64,000 nt of DNA. It comes from Chrysomallon squamiferum. Its lineage: Eukaryota; Mollusca; Gastropoda; Neomphalida; Peltospiridae. The stretch spans positions 16,456,772 to 16,520,771 of the forward strand of contig CM022666.1 of the NCBI GenBank assembly GCA_012295275.1, read 5' to 3'. The translations under genes were made by a program, and so were the position numbers. Within the stretch, counting starts at the first letter, position 1, and every line of letters starts with the position of its first letter. This document shows, piece by piece, positions 1-11,755 of the stretch. The notes beneath the pieces were generated by a model that was not told where the DNA came from, did not search any database, and worked only from the letters and a program-made list of their open reading frames with translations.

Positions 1-1612
1 TGTAGGCCATTGATGACACTATTAACAAACAGACAAGAAAGAGGGAGAATGAAGCGATGGCTAGACTGGTTTCGCGGGATAACAGACACGAATTGGGTGA
101 AATGCTCTCGTCTGATAATAATTCTTTTACTTTCGATCCATCAGAAGTAGTGCACGTATATTTGTAACTTTCATGGAATATTGTGGGCGAGTTTCTCATC
201 CACTGAACAAACCAGAGCATCTTGCAGTCACACACAAACGGGTTTACTGAGAGGTCCAGTACCTGCAAGCTGCGGCGAACCTCCGGTGGGAAATCATCAG
301 CGTCGAGTGAGGAAAACGAGTTTGTTGCCAGGTAGACTTCTCTAAGTTTGGGCAGCTTGGAGAAGAAGTCGTGAGGTAATTTGGAAACGTAGTTGGTGAA
401 GAGTTCGAGAATTTCTAAGTTTGTCAGACTGAGCACGGCGTCTGGCACTTCAGACATGTACGTACTTCCAAGAGAAAGAAAGCGCAGCGAGGTCAGGTGT
501 CCTAGCAGTCTGCGCATGAACGCGTCACGTCCTGGCAGCTTAACCAGCATGTTGTACGATAGGTCGAGACTGAGAAGTGAACTGCATCCTGCAAAACTGT
601 CCTCGTGAAGCACGTGCTGCAGTTCCATTCTGTTGTCTCGCAGAATGATCGACTTGAGCTGGCTGTTGTTGAAGGCGTATGTCTCTACATGAATGAGCAT
701 CATCATGTTGCGCAAGCGGACCAGCCCCAGATTAGGCAGATGAGCAAAAGTGTTTGTTGGAATGGTTGTGAAGTAGTTTCTGCTCAGATCAAAGTAGACT
801 AACTGTTTCAAACACGAGAAAAACTTGGAGTGAATTGCATGTATTTGATTGTGGTCGAGGTGAAGTCCATGCAGGTTGGGGAAGATGGCGGCGTTTTTGC
901 GACAAACGTGCGGAAAGTGATGAATTCTGTTGTAACCGAGCTTCAGCACAACGAGTGAAGAAGAATACGACAACGTCGTGACGTTGATGTCGTTGCCAGA
1001 GAGGTCGAGATACACCAGACCGGACACGTTGGCAAACTTTGAGTGGTTGTACACGGTGAGGTAGTTCTTATTCACGGTGATTCGACGTATCCGTAGACCA
1101 TTGAGAGTGTCAAAAAAGACGCCGTGACGGTCGCTGATGTTCAGATGTCTGAGATCCAAGAACGCCAACGACACATTCCTCAGACCCAGCAGAGCTGTGG
1201 ATATCTTTCTTTCTTCAACGACGTTGTGGCCGATAACAAGACTGAGATTCGGGCAGTGGCTGAAAACTGAAAAAGTATCTTGATCAATGTCCCAGATTGT
1301 GGAGTTCTTAATTTCCATATGTATCAAATTCAGCGTCTTCGTGTTAGAAAAAGTATTTTTTGTCAGATTGCTAATATTGAAACTTTTCAGAATCAAGTTT
1401 CGCACGTAAGACGGAAGTAGAGGGACGCCATCTTGTAAAGTTTTATTTCCGTATCCATCGCAGATCGCAGACTTGTTAACCTCACTGCAGATACACAACT
1501 CTGGACACGGTGAATATATCACAGACGTCGTTGCCGTCTGAAACGTCATACACGTGGTTGTCAAATAAAGCACTGCCGTCCACACAAAGAATGTTGTGCT
1601 TTTATCCAACAT
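1..1612 (-). CDS. Toll-like receptor, N-terminal part (truncated by window edge)
   Basis: An uninterrupted minus-strand reading frame of 537 codons starts at the ATG at 1612-1610 and is still open at base 1. Residues 1-21 form a signal peptide (hydrophobic FFVWTAVLYLTTT). A cysteine cluster at about residues 36-50 (CPELCICSE) is an LRR N-cap. Many leucine-rich repeats follow, with LxxLxLxxN cores such as LVYLDLSGNDI and LLSLDLSYNML. An LRR C-cap begins near residue 458 (NPFVCDCKMLWFVQW, with later Cys in YTCTT and NSC). A hydrophobic stretch then starts (ASFSLFLVCLLIVSSMAY), which is the transmembrane helix. The cytoplasmic TIR domain expected of a Toll-like receptor would lie left of the window and is not seen, so another LRR membrane protein remains possible. 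The ectodomain is in one exon, as in many invertebrate TLRs. Role by family: pattern recognition at the cell surface or endosome. Confidence 0.85.
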   Translation of the reverse strand, partial: MLDKSTTFFVWTAVLYLTTTCMTFQTATTSVIYSPCPELCICSEVNKSAICDGYGNKTLQDGVPLLPSYVRNLILKSFNISNLTKNTFSNTKTLNLIHMEIKNSTIWDIDQDTFSVFSHCPNLSLVIGHNVVEERKISTALLGLRNVSLAFLDLRHLNISDRHGVFFDTLNGLRIRRITVNKNYLTVYNHSKFANVSGLVYLDLSGNDINVTTLSYSSSLVVLKLGYNRIHHFPHVCRKNAAIFPNLHGLHLDHNQIHAIHSKFFSCLKQLVYFDLSRNYFTTIPTNTFAHLPNLGLVRLRNMMMLIHVETYAFNNSQLKSIILRDNRMELQHVLHEDSFAGCSSLLSLDLSYNMLVKLPGRDAFMRRLLGHLTSLRFLSLGSTYMSEVPDAVLSLTNLEILELFTNYVSKLPHDFFSKLPKLREVYLATNSFSSLDADDFPPEVRRSLQVLDLSVNPFVCDCKMLWFVQWMRNSPTIFHESYKYTCTTSDGSKVKELLSDESISPNSCLLSRETSLAIASFSLFLVCLLIVSSMAY

Positions 1613-2030
1613 GAGTGTTTGTTTCTATGTGCAGTATCAGAGAGTGAGCCAAACGTACTTTCAGTTGCTTGTGTTACACAACATTACGTGTAATGTGTTT
1701 CTGCATGACTTAACAGCACATGAGTCTGTGACGCGTCATGACGAGCGGTTTTCTCTTACGACCTCGTTACTTTAAAAGTGAAACTATCAAACAGCTCTAA
1801 ATACACACTCACCACACAGTCGTCTCCACTGCGTTTAACTTTCAGCATTGATACTGGTCTGATTTGCCAGTAGTTTCTGGGGGTTTTCATGTTAGATAAC
1901 ACCAACGCTAGCGAGTGATAGCAGGCTATGAATCACTCCGAGTAAAAAAAAAAACACCGGTTTGTCCCGTATGCAAGACATCCGACATACCTGGTTTATT
2001 AATGAGTCATCCCGGCGGAAAACTAGCATG
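1613..2030 (-). promoter_or_regulatory. Upstream region of the Toll-like receptor gene
   Basis: This is unique, non-repetitive sequence just upstream of the receptor ATG. It contains an interferon-response-element-like motif, AAAAGTGAAACT at 1774-1785 (plus strand), about 165 bp from the ATG. No clear TATA box was recognised. Promoter function is inferred from position only. Confidence 0.35.
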
Positions 2031-2107
2031 ACGCGAAAATCCCATAGTAATAATGTGAATTATTATTAGAAATACATGAGCTATTGAAAGATATTATTAT
2101 CATTATG

Positions 2108-2148
<41 letters not shown>

Positions 2149-2386
2149 CATCATTATCATCATCATCATTATTATTATTATTAAAAAACAGGATATTTTA
2201 ATAATTTAATTTAATTATTATCGTTATAAGGAATAATAACAGCAGCAGCAATAACAATAATAATAATAACAAAAATAAAATCAAAACAACAATGATAACA
2301 GCAAAAAAAAAAAAAAAAAAAACAGATTATAATATAAAAGAAAAGTAAAATTATAAAAATAACATCGATAATAATAATAACAACAA

Positions 2387-2418
<32 letters not shown>

Positions 2419-3904
2419 ACTACAGCCATAGTGACGTATATAACTGCCGTAAATAAGCAACAGCAAACAACCATATCGTTACAACATCGACAGTTTAACA
2501 AGAAAGAAAACAAAGTCTGAGAAACTTTCAACAATACAATCATGATTCAAGCTTACCAACATACAGCTTCCTTCCTGCCAAACTGTTCTGTCACTGGGAT
2601 TTCGAAACAGAAATTATTTATTTATTTGTTTTGTTTATTTTTGATTTATTGTAAATTTGTTATATTTGTATGTGTGTCTATTGTTTTATGTGTTTGGCTA
2701 ACATAATAGAAAATAATATGTGATACAGAATGATAATAATCTACAATAGATAATAATAATGCGCAATACATAATGAAAATGTGTAATACATAATATATAA
2801 TGATGAATAATAACATATGATTTTAAACAATAACAACAACAACAAACATATAAAAACAAAAAGGAGCTATCAGTAACAATAACAAACAAAGAAACAAAAG
2901 ATCAAACAAATAATAATAATTAAAAAAAAAAACACTTTGAAACATTCTAAAAATATATATGATGAAAAGCACGGATGTTATCTATTACCAGACCAAACAA
3001 AGACGTAACCGATATGGAAAATCACTGTTGCGGAACGTATGAATGTAGATGAACGTATTTTTTTTTTTAATTATTATTTGTTTGATCTTTTTATCTTTTG
3101 TTTTTATTGTTACTGATAGCTCCTTTTTTTTTTTTGTTGTTGTTTTATTGTTTTTTATTCATTATATATTATGTATTACACATTTTTGACTTTCATTTTT
3201 TACAAACAAAGATTTATTTTATTTTTTATTTATTTAATTTTTTGTTTATTTATTTATATATATATATTTCATATTTACACATACTATCATTCCACGACTC
3301 AGAAATAATTAATAATAATACACCCAGCAAAGATATCAGAGGAAAATCTCGCAACGTCACAGCGTGGTTTATTTTTATCTTTTATTTAAGTCACAAACGT
3401 GGTCTATTTATACACACAATGCGACAGATTAAATGATTTCTGCTCCAGGATGAATTTTACGTATGGCATAAACAATATTTTGTCAAACTATGTAGAAAAG
3501 GTCACTCTGTACTCTGACTGTTTCAAACTGTCTCTATGGATATGCAAACATTCATACATATATAGACATATATACATGCATAGATATATAGACATAAAAA
3601 AGGCAGTACAAATTGTTCTTGGATATAAGAAAGTAATTAGTATGGAAGTAATTTGATTTTTCATACCTATATATATATATGTGTGCGTGTGTGTGTGTGT
3701 GCGTGTGTGTGCGTGCGTGCGTAAGTGACGCTAACCTGTGCTGTTGTTTAGATTTAAAAAGTCTCACCATAATTTTAATTTCTTCATAAAATGCTTTGTT
3801 AGTAAAAGTTTTATTCATTCGTTTGTCTGTCTGCTTGTTTGTGTGGCTGGTTTGCCACTGATTTAATTGTTATGGAAGCAATTTTATATTTCATATATAT
3901 ATGT

Positions 3905-3958
<54 letters not shown>

Positions 3959-3977
3959 ACATACACGCACACACATC

Positions 3978-4037
<60 letters not shown>

Positions 4038-4477
4038 TTGTATAAATGCACACGCACATACATGCACACACGCGCGCGCCTACTGGATTAAGTCGACTTT
4101 TAAACAAGCCTTATGTATCAATTTTATCATTTCTGTCCAATCTACACAGCTTGTCCAGACACTGTGACCAGTTCACACCATTGTTGCATGACGTCACAGC
4201 ACTACTGGCATGCCTACAGGTCAGTATGTTTTCACTTTTGACATTTGCTCTTTTTGCTGTGACGTCATCGCAAATTGCTGAAAAGAGAAGTAACTATGGG
4301 ACAACGCCTCATATAAAATACATTTTCATTGGCCGCTGTTGGGATTATGTTGAGATTCAATACAAGTCTATTGCTCCTGCGTAAGTTTAATGTTTATATT
4401 TATTTATTTTATTATTATTTTTTTTTTATTCTTTTTTTTTTTTTTTTTTTTTTTTTTTTATTTATTTTTTTTTATTA

Positions 4478-4518
<41 letters not shown>

Positions 4519-5044
4519 TGTTGTTGTTGTTGTTTAATTATATTTATTTAATTAATTAATTATTTATTTCCTTATTATTTTCTTATTTTATTTCACTATT
4601 TTGAATCATTCCAAAAACAAAACACAGATTTTACAAAATTTAGCTTTTGAATACAACAACAATAACAACGACAACGATAACAGAATTGTTACCAGTGCAG
4701 TAGTAATAATAGTGATACTGATAACAGTAGCAATAGTAGTAGTAATAATATTACTTCTCCTTGGGACCTAAGGCATTCCGGATTTCTGGATTTTCCGGTT
4801 TTCTGGTACCAAGGCATTTAAATACGTAAATATTTAGGCATAAACATTTATAAATAAAAAACAATACACAACAGTGACCACTCGACACATAAACAATGCG
4901 GCGAGTGAATGAACGACACGCGGCTTGAAAGAGTAGTTCCGGTGTGATGAGGACAACACCCGCGGTTTTCTGGTCTTTCCAGATTTCAGGACGCCGGATA
5001 ATTGGTCCGGTACCTGTAATAATAATAACAACAACAATAATAAT

Positions 5045-5112
<68 letters not shown>

Positions 5113-5230
5113 CCATAATAATAATAATAATGATGACGATGATGATAATGATAATAGTAATATCAACAACAACAATAATAATAGTAATAATAATAATAAA
5201 GATGATGATGATGACAATAATAATAATAGT
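2031..5230. other. Repeat-rich DNA between the receptor and the cyclase 3' end
   Basis: This stretch is mostly simple sequence: ATT/AAT runs (2100-2190, 4470-4520, 5025-5235), AAC/AGC runs (2380-2420), a TG run (about 3910-3956), a TC run (about 3981-4034) and poly-T (4430-4470). The open frames here are low-complexity artefacts. A moderately complex patch at 4750-5020 contains two imperfect copies of CGGTTTTCTGGT and may be an old element. I see no gene. Confidence 0.6.
3903..4035. repeat. Adjacent TG and TC microsatellites
   Basis: A TG dinucleotide run (about 3910-3956) is followed, after a short CA-rich spacer, by a TC run (about 3981-4034). Confidence 0.95.
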
Positions 5231-5249
5231 AATATTTTTACAGTAATGT

Positions 5250-5362
5250 TAACTGTGACAGACTCCGGTATCTCGTCTTTCAATAGTCTGCGTATCGAGA
5301 CCCATGTCACCTTGACCTGACCAGTTATCACAAGTTCATAACCGAAGCACGACAGGATGTAC
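5250..5362 (-). CDS. Possible alternative C-terminal exon of the guanylate cyclase
   Basis: On the minus strand a 3' splice site (tttgttctcag) ends at 5363. The following frame reads YILSCFGYELVITGQVKV, which resembles the cyclase C-terminal pattern G-[YF]-E-L-x4-G-x-[VI]-x-V. It would join in phase only if the exon at 7517-7593 used a weak donor (gtcaga) inside its ATGATG. The lysine-rich KGKG motif that usually follows is absent and the frame then runs into an AAT repeat. Open alternatives are a decayed exon or chance similarity. Confidence 0.3.
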
Positions 5363-5731
5363 CTGAGAACAAAGTCAGTTTATAATCATTATTATTATCA
5401 TCATTATTATTATTATTTTTTTTTTTTTTTTTTTTTTACTTTACAATGGTTTACTATTAGCCGTAATAGACGTGGTTGAAGTGATTGTAGTTGTTGTAGC
5501 TGTGTTGTTGTGTAGGTGTTATAGCCAAGGGATTTCGAAGTCTTTAATTTCAGTTTACATGAAGCCTAATTTGAACAGCTCTCACATTCGGGTAGCAACA
5601 CTGTAGTTTTAGTAATGTCTGTGTTCTGTGTTCTGTGTTGTAAACATGTCAGAGTGAGCTACATAATGAGAGACAGAATGAAGGAGAGAGAAAGAGAGAA
5701 GGTAGATAGATAGATTGAAACACACAAACAC

Positions 5732-5802
<71 letters not shown>
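5732..5802. repeat. GA microsatellite
   Basis: This is an uninterrupted GA dinucleotide run of about 70 bp. The remainder of 5363-6400 is AT-rich with no gene recognised. Confidence 0.95.
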
Positions 5803-5807
<5 letters not shown>

Positions 5808-6411
5808 ATTGCCGTCCATAATAATTAATTTCATACAATGTAGACGACCTGATATATATATATATATATATAGCTTTTATTTCATAATAATTTCAACAAT
5901 ACCAATGAATGGGATCCAGCTGGTGCCATTTATAATGAGTATTTAATATTTAAAAATACGTGGCATTAACAGGCTTCCATACTAATACTATACATAACAA
6001 TATTTGACATCTGATATTCTCTGTACCAGTATAATACACAACAATAAGGACATCTCACTTTCTGATTAATATAAACTGAAGGCGAAAAGACTTTATAATT
6101 GAAATTTCAGATAAAAGTGGGTTTTTTTTTTTTTTTTAAATCATTCATTTTAACATATATTTGAAGAACAGGATCAGCCCACATTTTTGGAAAGAACACT
6201 TGAAAATGTGGTCGTACAGTAAGACTACAGTAACGGTTTAGACTCTGTGTCAGACAAGCACAGTGTTAACATTCATCGTCAGAGGAATATAACGACTGAC
6301 ACCTGAACAAGCGAGTGACTTTCTCTGATGTTACAAATGTTACATACCCACATCCCAAGAACCTTCGATCATTTCTGAGATTTTGCATGCAATGTAGAGG
6401 CGGACAGGGCA

Positions 6412-6735
6412 GAAATCAGGCAGGGTAGATATAAGACAGTGCAGAAATCAGAAAGGGTTGATATAAGACAGTGCAGATATCAGAAAGGGTAGAAATCAGA
6501 AAGGGTAGATATCAGAAAGGGTAGAAATCAGAAGGGGTAGACATCAGAAAGGGTAGATATAAGACAGGATAGATATAAGACAGGATAGACATAAGACAGG
6601 ATATATATAAGACAGGGTAGATATAAGACAGGGTAGATATAAGACAGGATAGATATAAGACAGGATAGATATAAGACAGGATAGATGTAAGACAGGATAG
6701 ATATAAGACAGGATAGATGTAAGACAGGATAGGCA
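6412..6735. repeat. 16-bp minisatellite, about 20 copies
   Basis: These are tandem copies of a 16-base unit (GATAGATATAAGACAG and variants such as GGTAGATATCAGAAAG). The left copies are the more degenerate. The open frames across it are repeat artefacts. Confidence 0.9.
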
Positions 6736-7516
6736 GACACAAGACGACTGAGAGGAACCGCGGTGACGAGCTCAGTTTGCTTTGCGTTGTTGACTCGTGA
6801 GTCGGTTGAGACGCCGTTAACGTGATTTGTCACTGAATGGTTACGTCTCAGTTCCACCGTTTCGTCCAGGACCTTGATAACTCGACTGATTACACCATAT
6901 CACTTTAGGCAACTCTTACATCATTATCGGATGATATATGACTGTCACTATTTAAGTTCTTTACCCTCACTGTATTAGCTTTTTAAGCAGATTATACTTA
7001 ATGCTTCGATCATTTAGTGCTTTTCAACCAGAGTCATTCTAAAACAGTGACTTTTAGCCCTCAGTTTAAATCAGTTTACTTGATATTTTTTCACTAGTTC
7101 ACCGGTAAAATTCATCCTGTATAGGTATTTTGTTCTTCAATATTTCAAATAAACAAAAACAAAACAACAAGACTGGGACACATCACATATATTTAGGTAT
7201 TTTTGTACGAACGAAAAAGATATGGAAAGACAAATATAAATAACTAAAAATAAAAATAAATAAATAAATAAATAAATAAAAGTCCCTTTCAGATATTCAG
7301 AGTGTGTTCTGCCAAAGATGAAACTTAATCGAAACTTTCAAAGTAGAAATTAAAAAATAAAAATTCGTTCCCTCTAGAACCATAACGACAATTATTTTGT
7401 TCTTCACACACGTGCAGGAGCAGCCTGAGAAACAGTCTTGATTCTGATCGACTGTTTCAGAGGTTTGTAGAGTGCACAAGTGTTTGTTTCTGAGTTTTGT
7501 TAAGTTGGAATGGATG

Positions 7517-7593
7517 TTAAATAATCAGTCCACTTTCACTATCTTCTGACATCATCCTCATGTATTTGTCAGTAGAAATCCCAGGCGTGTTTT
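7517..7593 (-). CDS. Putative last exon of the NIT-domain guanylate cyclase
   Basis: After an acceptor of tandem form (ttgtttacagatag, using the second AG) the frame continues the cyclase in phase: LGR from the previous exon, then QNTPGISTDKYMRMMSEDSE, ending in a stop at 7517-7519. This matches the position and style of the cyclase segment that follows the catalytic helix (P-G-x-I-x-x-S-x-x-x-Y). With this exon the coding sequence totals 1,812 bp, exactly 604 codons. The nearer AG would give only HRKHAWDFY before a stop. The assignment rests on phase and weak similarity across an intron of about 4 kb. Confidence 0.5.
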
Positions 7594-7604
7594 CTATCTG
7601 TAAA

Positions 7605-7810
7605 CAAACAAAATAAATAAATAAATAAACAAACAAAAATAAATAAATAAATAAACAATATATATATAAACAAACAAACAAAACAAATAAATAAACAAAT
7701 AAATAAAAATAAATAAACAAACAAACAAACAAACAAACAAAAAATAAATAAATAAACAAACAAAATAAATAAATAAACAAAGAACAAATAAATAAATAAA
7801 TAAATAAATC
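7605..7810. repeat. AAAT/AAAC tetranucleotide tract
   Basis: Mixed AAAT and AAAC tetranucleotide repeats immediately flank the putative last cyclase exon. The minus-strand frames rich in Phe, Leu and Tyr here are artefacts. Confidence 0.9.
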
Positions 7811-8580
7811 AGAAAGAAAGAACAATAACCCCTATCCACTTTAAAACAATCTGGATATCAAACTGTAACTCTAATTTTGTACTTAACTCTTCCTTACTGT
7901 AGTTTATTATTAAAGATTTCTCTAAATACGTTTCATTATTCTAACTGGATGAAGCTTTCAAGGTATTCATAATGCAATTCTGACGAGAAGACTATTTAAA
8001 ACAGAAGGAAAACCCCAGTTAATTCTACTTCTGCCATGATTTGTAACTAGGAGGTAAACAATACAATTAAAATGAACGACAAATGTGGAAAACATTTTCT
8101 TTTTAACTATGTACACGTGTGTTCTAACCACCAGTCTACCCGCACTTTATACACTCAGATAACACTGCTTCTCAACTCTTGTTAAGAACGCAACATTTCT
8201 GTTAATCTTAACAATTTTTCTTTATGTTGAATAAAAAATCTATATAAAAAAAATTCCATAAACACGGTTATCAATCTGTTAAAAACAAAAACCAAAAAAA
8301 CCAAAACCACAACAAAAACCCACCAAAAACCCAATAATATAAAATTAAAATAATAATTATTCACGGTTGTCTCCCTTAACAACTCACCGTCGTTTTCGAC
8401 TGGCACAGAGGAGCTGGTAAAACTAGTTTATAGTACAATTATCAGCGACATGACCCTCTAGCCAAAACGTCCTTGACCTTCCTCTCAGAGACTGTATGAA
8501 GTCGAGTTCTTGCTGAAATTATTCAGTATTCATTTAAAACAGTCAAATCATAGTAACATTCGGGTGAGGTCGAATAACAC
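7811..8580. other. AT-rich intronic or intergenic DNA
   Basis: No repeat array and no coding signal were recognised. The region lies inside the inferred intron between the last two cyclase exons. Confidence 0.4.
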
Positions 8581-8589
8581 GTGTGTGGT

Positions 8590-9545
8590 AACAAAACCTA
8601 CACGTAACAGATGCATGTGTTGTTAAATGATGTAAGTGACGTTAAATACTCGACGTCTGATCGTAAATCATAGATGTGTGTGATATTAACAGACGTAGGT
8701 TATGCTAAATGCTAAAAACGTGTGATGTTACATAGTACGTGTTTGTGATGCTAAATTGTAGATGTGTATTGTTGATTGATAGGTATGTGATGCTAAATAA
8801 TTCATTTGTCATGTTAAATAACAGACACGTGATGTTAAATGATAGATGTGTGTTATGTTAAACAACAGATATGTCAGGTCAAGTAACAAATGTTTCGTTT
8901 CAAATAATAGATATGTTTTGATGACAGATATATGTGATGTTAAATAACAGACGCGTGATATCAAATAATATGTACGTATTGTTAAGTAAGAAATATAATG
9001 CGTTAAATATCTGATGTATTTTCTTAAATATTAAACGTGTGATGTTAAATAACAGATGTGTAATGTTAAGTAATAGCTATGTGATGTTAAATAATAAAAA
9101 TATAATGACAAATAATAGATATGTAATGTTAAATAAGACAAATATAATGTTAAATAATATATGTGTAATGTTAAATTATGAAAATATAATCATTAATAAT
9201 AGATATGTAATGTTAAATAATAAAAGTATAATGATTAATAGATAGGTAATGTAAAGCAAGATATATGTAATGTTAAATAAAAGATATGTAATGTCAAATA
9301 AGGCAAATATAATGTTAAACAGTATATGTGTAATGTTAAATTATAAAAATATAATCATAAATAATAGATATGTAACGTTAAATAATAGATAGGTTATGTT
9401 AAATAATAGATATGTAATGTTAACTAATAGATGTGTAATGTTAAGTAAAAGATGTGTAATGTTAAATAACAGATGTGTCATGTTAAATAATACATTTTTT
9501 GTGTTAAGTAATATGCATGTTGTATTATGTGATAGATATGTTTAG
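8590..9545. repeat. Degenerate 21-bp minisatellite
   Basis: Around 40 diverged copies of a 21-base unit are centred on TGATGTTAAATAATAGATATG. Divergence between neighbours is high, so the array looks older than the homogeneous 27-bp array downstream. Confidence 0.8.
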
Positions 9546-9777
9546 TGAATATTTATCGTGTGATTACAGATTTAGTTCTTGTTTCTTCAATAGAAACTCT
9601 GAGCTTCCCTCCAGAGCCTCATGTGTCATGAAGTAATATGCATGTTGTATTATGTGATAGATATGTTTAGTGAATATTTATCGTGTGATTACATATTTAG
9701 TTCTTACAGTGACGGTTTCATCAATTCTTTCTTCAATGAGAAACTCTGAGCTTCCCTCCAGAGCCTCATGTGTCATC
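9509..9777. repeat. Direct duplication of about 125 bp
   Basis: The segment 9509-9630 is repeated at 9633-9777. Both copies share the boundary phrases AATATGCATGTTGTATTATG and CTGAGCTTCCCTCCAGAGCC. The second copy has an insertion of about 20 bp in the middle. Confidence 0.85.
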
Positions 9778-9808
9778 TCACTAATATGAATTTTTCGAGC
9801 TGCAAATA

Positions 9809-10036
<228 letters not shown>

Positions 10037-10254
10037 ATGACTATTATGAATAAAAGATATTTATGTATATTCAGCTTGTACTACAACAGATACGGTACTA
10101 CTGTTACAACAACAACAATAATATTAATAATAATAATCAGAGTTAGGTGTATTTAAATTTTAACTTCTGAAGTTCGAAATCGAAATATTTATATTTGAAA
10201 GATGTCACTATCTACAATATTAGTAAAATTTTACGAACACAGTCTGTTATCTAG

Positions 10255-11655
10255 AACTTTACTGAAATTTTACTGAAATATATGTTATCTAGAACTTTAT
10301 TGAAATGTTACTGAAATATATGCTATCTAGAACTTTACTGAAATATATGCTATCTAGAACTTTACTGAAATATATGCTATCTAGAACTTTACTGAAATAT
10401 ATGCTATCTAGAACTTTACTGAAATGTTACTGAAATATATACTATCTAGATCTTTACTGAAATATATGCTATCTAGATCTTTACTGAGATATATGCTATC
10501 TAGAACTTTACTGAAATATATGCTATCTAGAACTTTACTGAAATATATGCTATCTAGAACTTTACTGAGATATATGCTATCTAGAACTTTACTGAGATAT
10601 ATGATATCTAGAACTTTACTGAGATATATGCTATCTAGAACTTTACTGAAATATATGTTATCTAGAACTTTACTGAAATATATACTATCTAGAACTTTAC
10701 TGAGATATGTTATCTAGAACTTTACTGAGATATATGATATCTAGAACTTTACTGAGATATATGCTATCTAGAACTTTACTGAAATATATGCTATCTAGAA
10801 CTTTACTGAGATATATGCTATCTAGAACTTTACTGAGATATATGATATCTAGAACTTTACTGAAATATATGCTATCTAGAACTTTACTGAAATATATGCT
10901 ATCTAGAACTTTACTGAAATGTTACTGAAATATATACTATCTAGATCTTTACTGAAATATATGCTATCTAGATCTTTACTGAGATATATGCTATCTAGAA
11001 CTTTACTGAAATATATGCTATCTAGAACTTTACTGAAATATATGCTATCTAGAACTTTACTGAGATATATGCTATCTAGAACTTTACTGAGATATATGAT
11101 ATCTAGAACTTTACTGAGATATATGCTATCTAGAACTTTACTGAAATATATGTTATCTAGAACTTTACTGAAATATATACTATCTAGAACTTTACTGAGA
11201 TATGTTATCTAGAACTTTACTGAGATATATGCTATCTAGAACTTTACTGAGATATATGCTATCTAGAACTTTACTGAAATATATGCTATCTAGAACTTTA
11301 CTGAGATATATGCTATCTAGAACTTTACTGAGATATATGATATCTAGAACTTTACTGAGATATATGATATCTAGATCTTTACTGAGATATATGCTATCTA
11401 GATCTTTACTGAGATATATGATATCTAGAACTTTACTGAGATATATGCTATCTAGAACTTTACTGAGATATATGCTATCTAGAACTTTACTGAGATATAT
11501 GATATCTAGAACTTTACTGAGATATATGCTATCTAGAACTTTACTGAAATCTATGCTATCTAGAACTTTACTGAAATCTATGCTATCTAGAACTTTACTG
11601 AGATATATGATATCTAGAACTTTACTGAGATATATGCTATCTAGAACTTTACTTA
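10255..11655. repeat. 27-bp minisatellite with a 495-bp higher-order repeat
   Basis: About 50 copies of a 27-base unit contain ATCTAGAACTTTACTGA, with variable bases at the GAA/GAG and GCT/GAT/GTT positions. The variant order at 10418-10912 is repeated at 10913-11407 (period 495 bp), including the short GTTACTGAAATATATACT variant, so a block was duplicated. Because 27 is three times nine and the unit has no stop in one frame, it yields spurious frames reading MLSRTLLKY repeats. The right edge abuts the 5' splice site of a cyclase exon. Confidence 0.95.
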
Positions 11656-11656
11656 C

Positions 11657-11755
11657 GTCTTCCCAGACTTTCTATCTTTGCTGCAGTCGTCACTGTCTGC
11701 CCGAACAAGCAGAACCTGGCGATTTTTGACCCAGTCACTGACGTCACTACAGGAC
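11657..11755 (-). CDS. NIT-guanylate cyclase exon 7 (catalytic core)
   Basis: The exon encodes GPVVTSVTGSKIARFCLFG followed by QTVTTAAKIESLGR. It joins exon 6 to form GIHTGPVV, the family signature. The acceptor is aacag and the donor gtaagt. The donor sits at the very edge of the 27-bp minisatellite. Confidence 0.9.

Noticed and set aside
393-802. Two plus-strand open frames
   Set aside because: They are antisense shadows of the Toll-like receptor coding sequence, which is far longer and has clear domains.
4834-5246. Overlapping Leu-, Ile- and Thr-rich open frames on both strands
   Set aside because: They arise from AAT/AAC repeats. Only the short complex part at 5250-5362 was kept, as a low-confidence exon candidate.
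10424-11729. Long open frames of MLSRTLLKY-type nonapeptide repeats, plus strand
   Set aside because: They are translations of the 27-bp minisatellite, whose length is a multiple of three and lacks stops in one frame. They have no proper context and lie in a cyclase intron.
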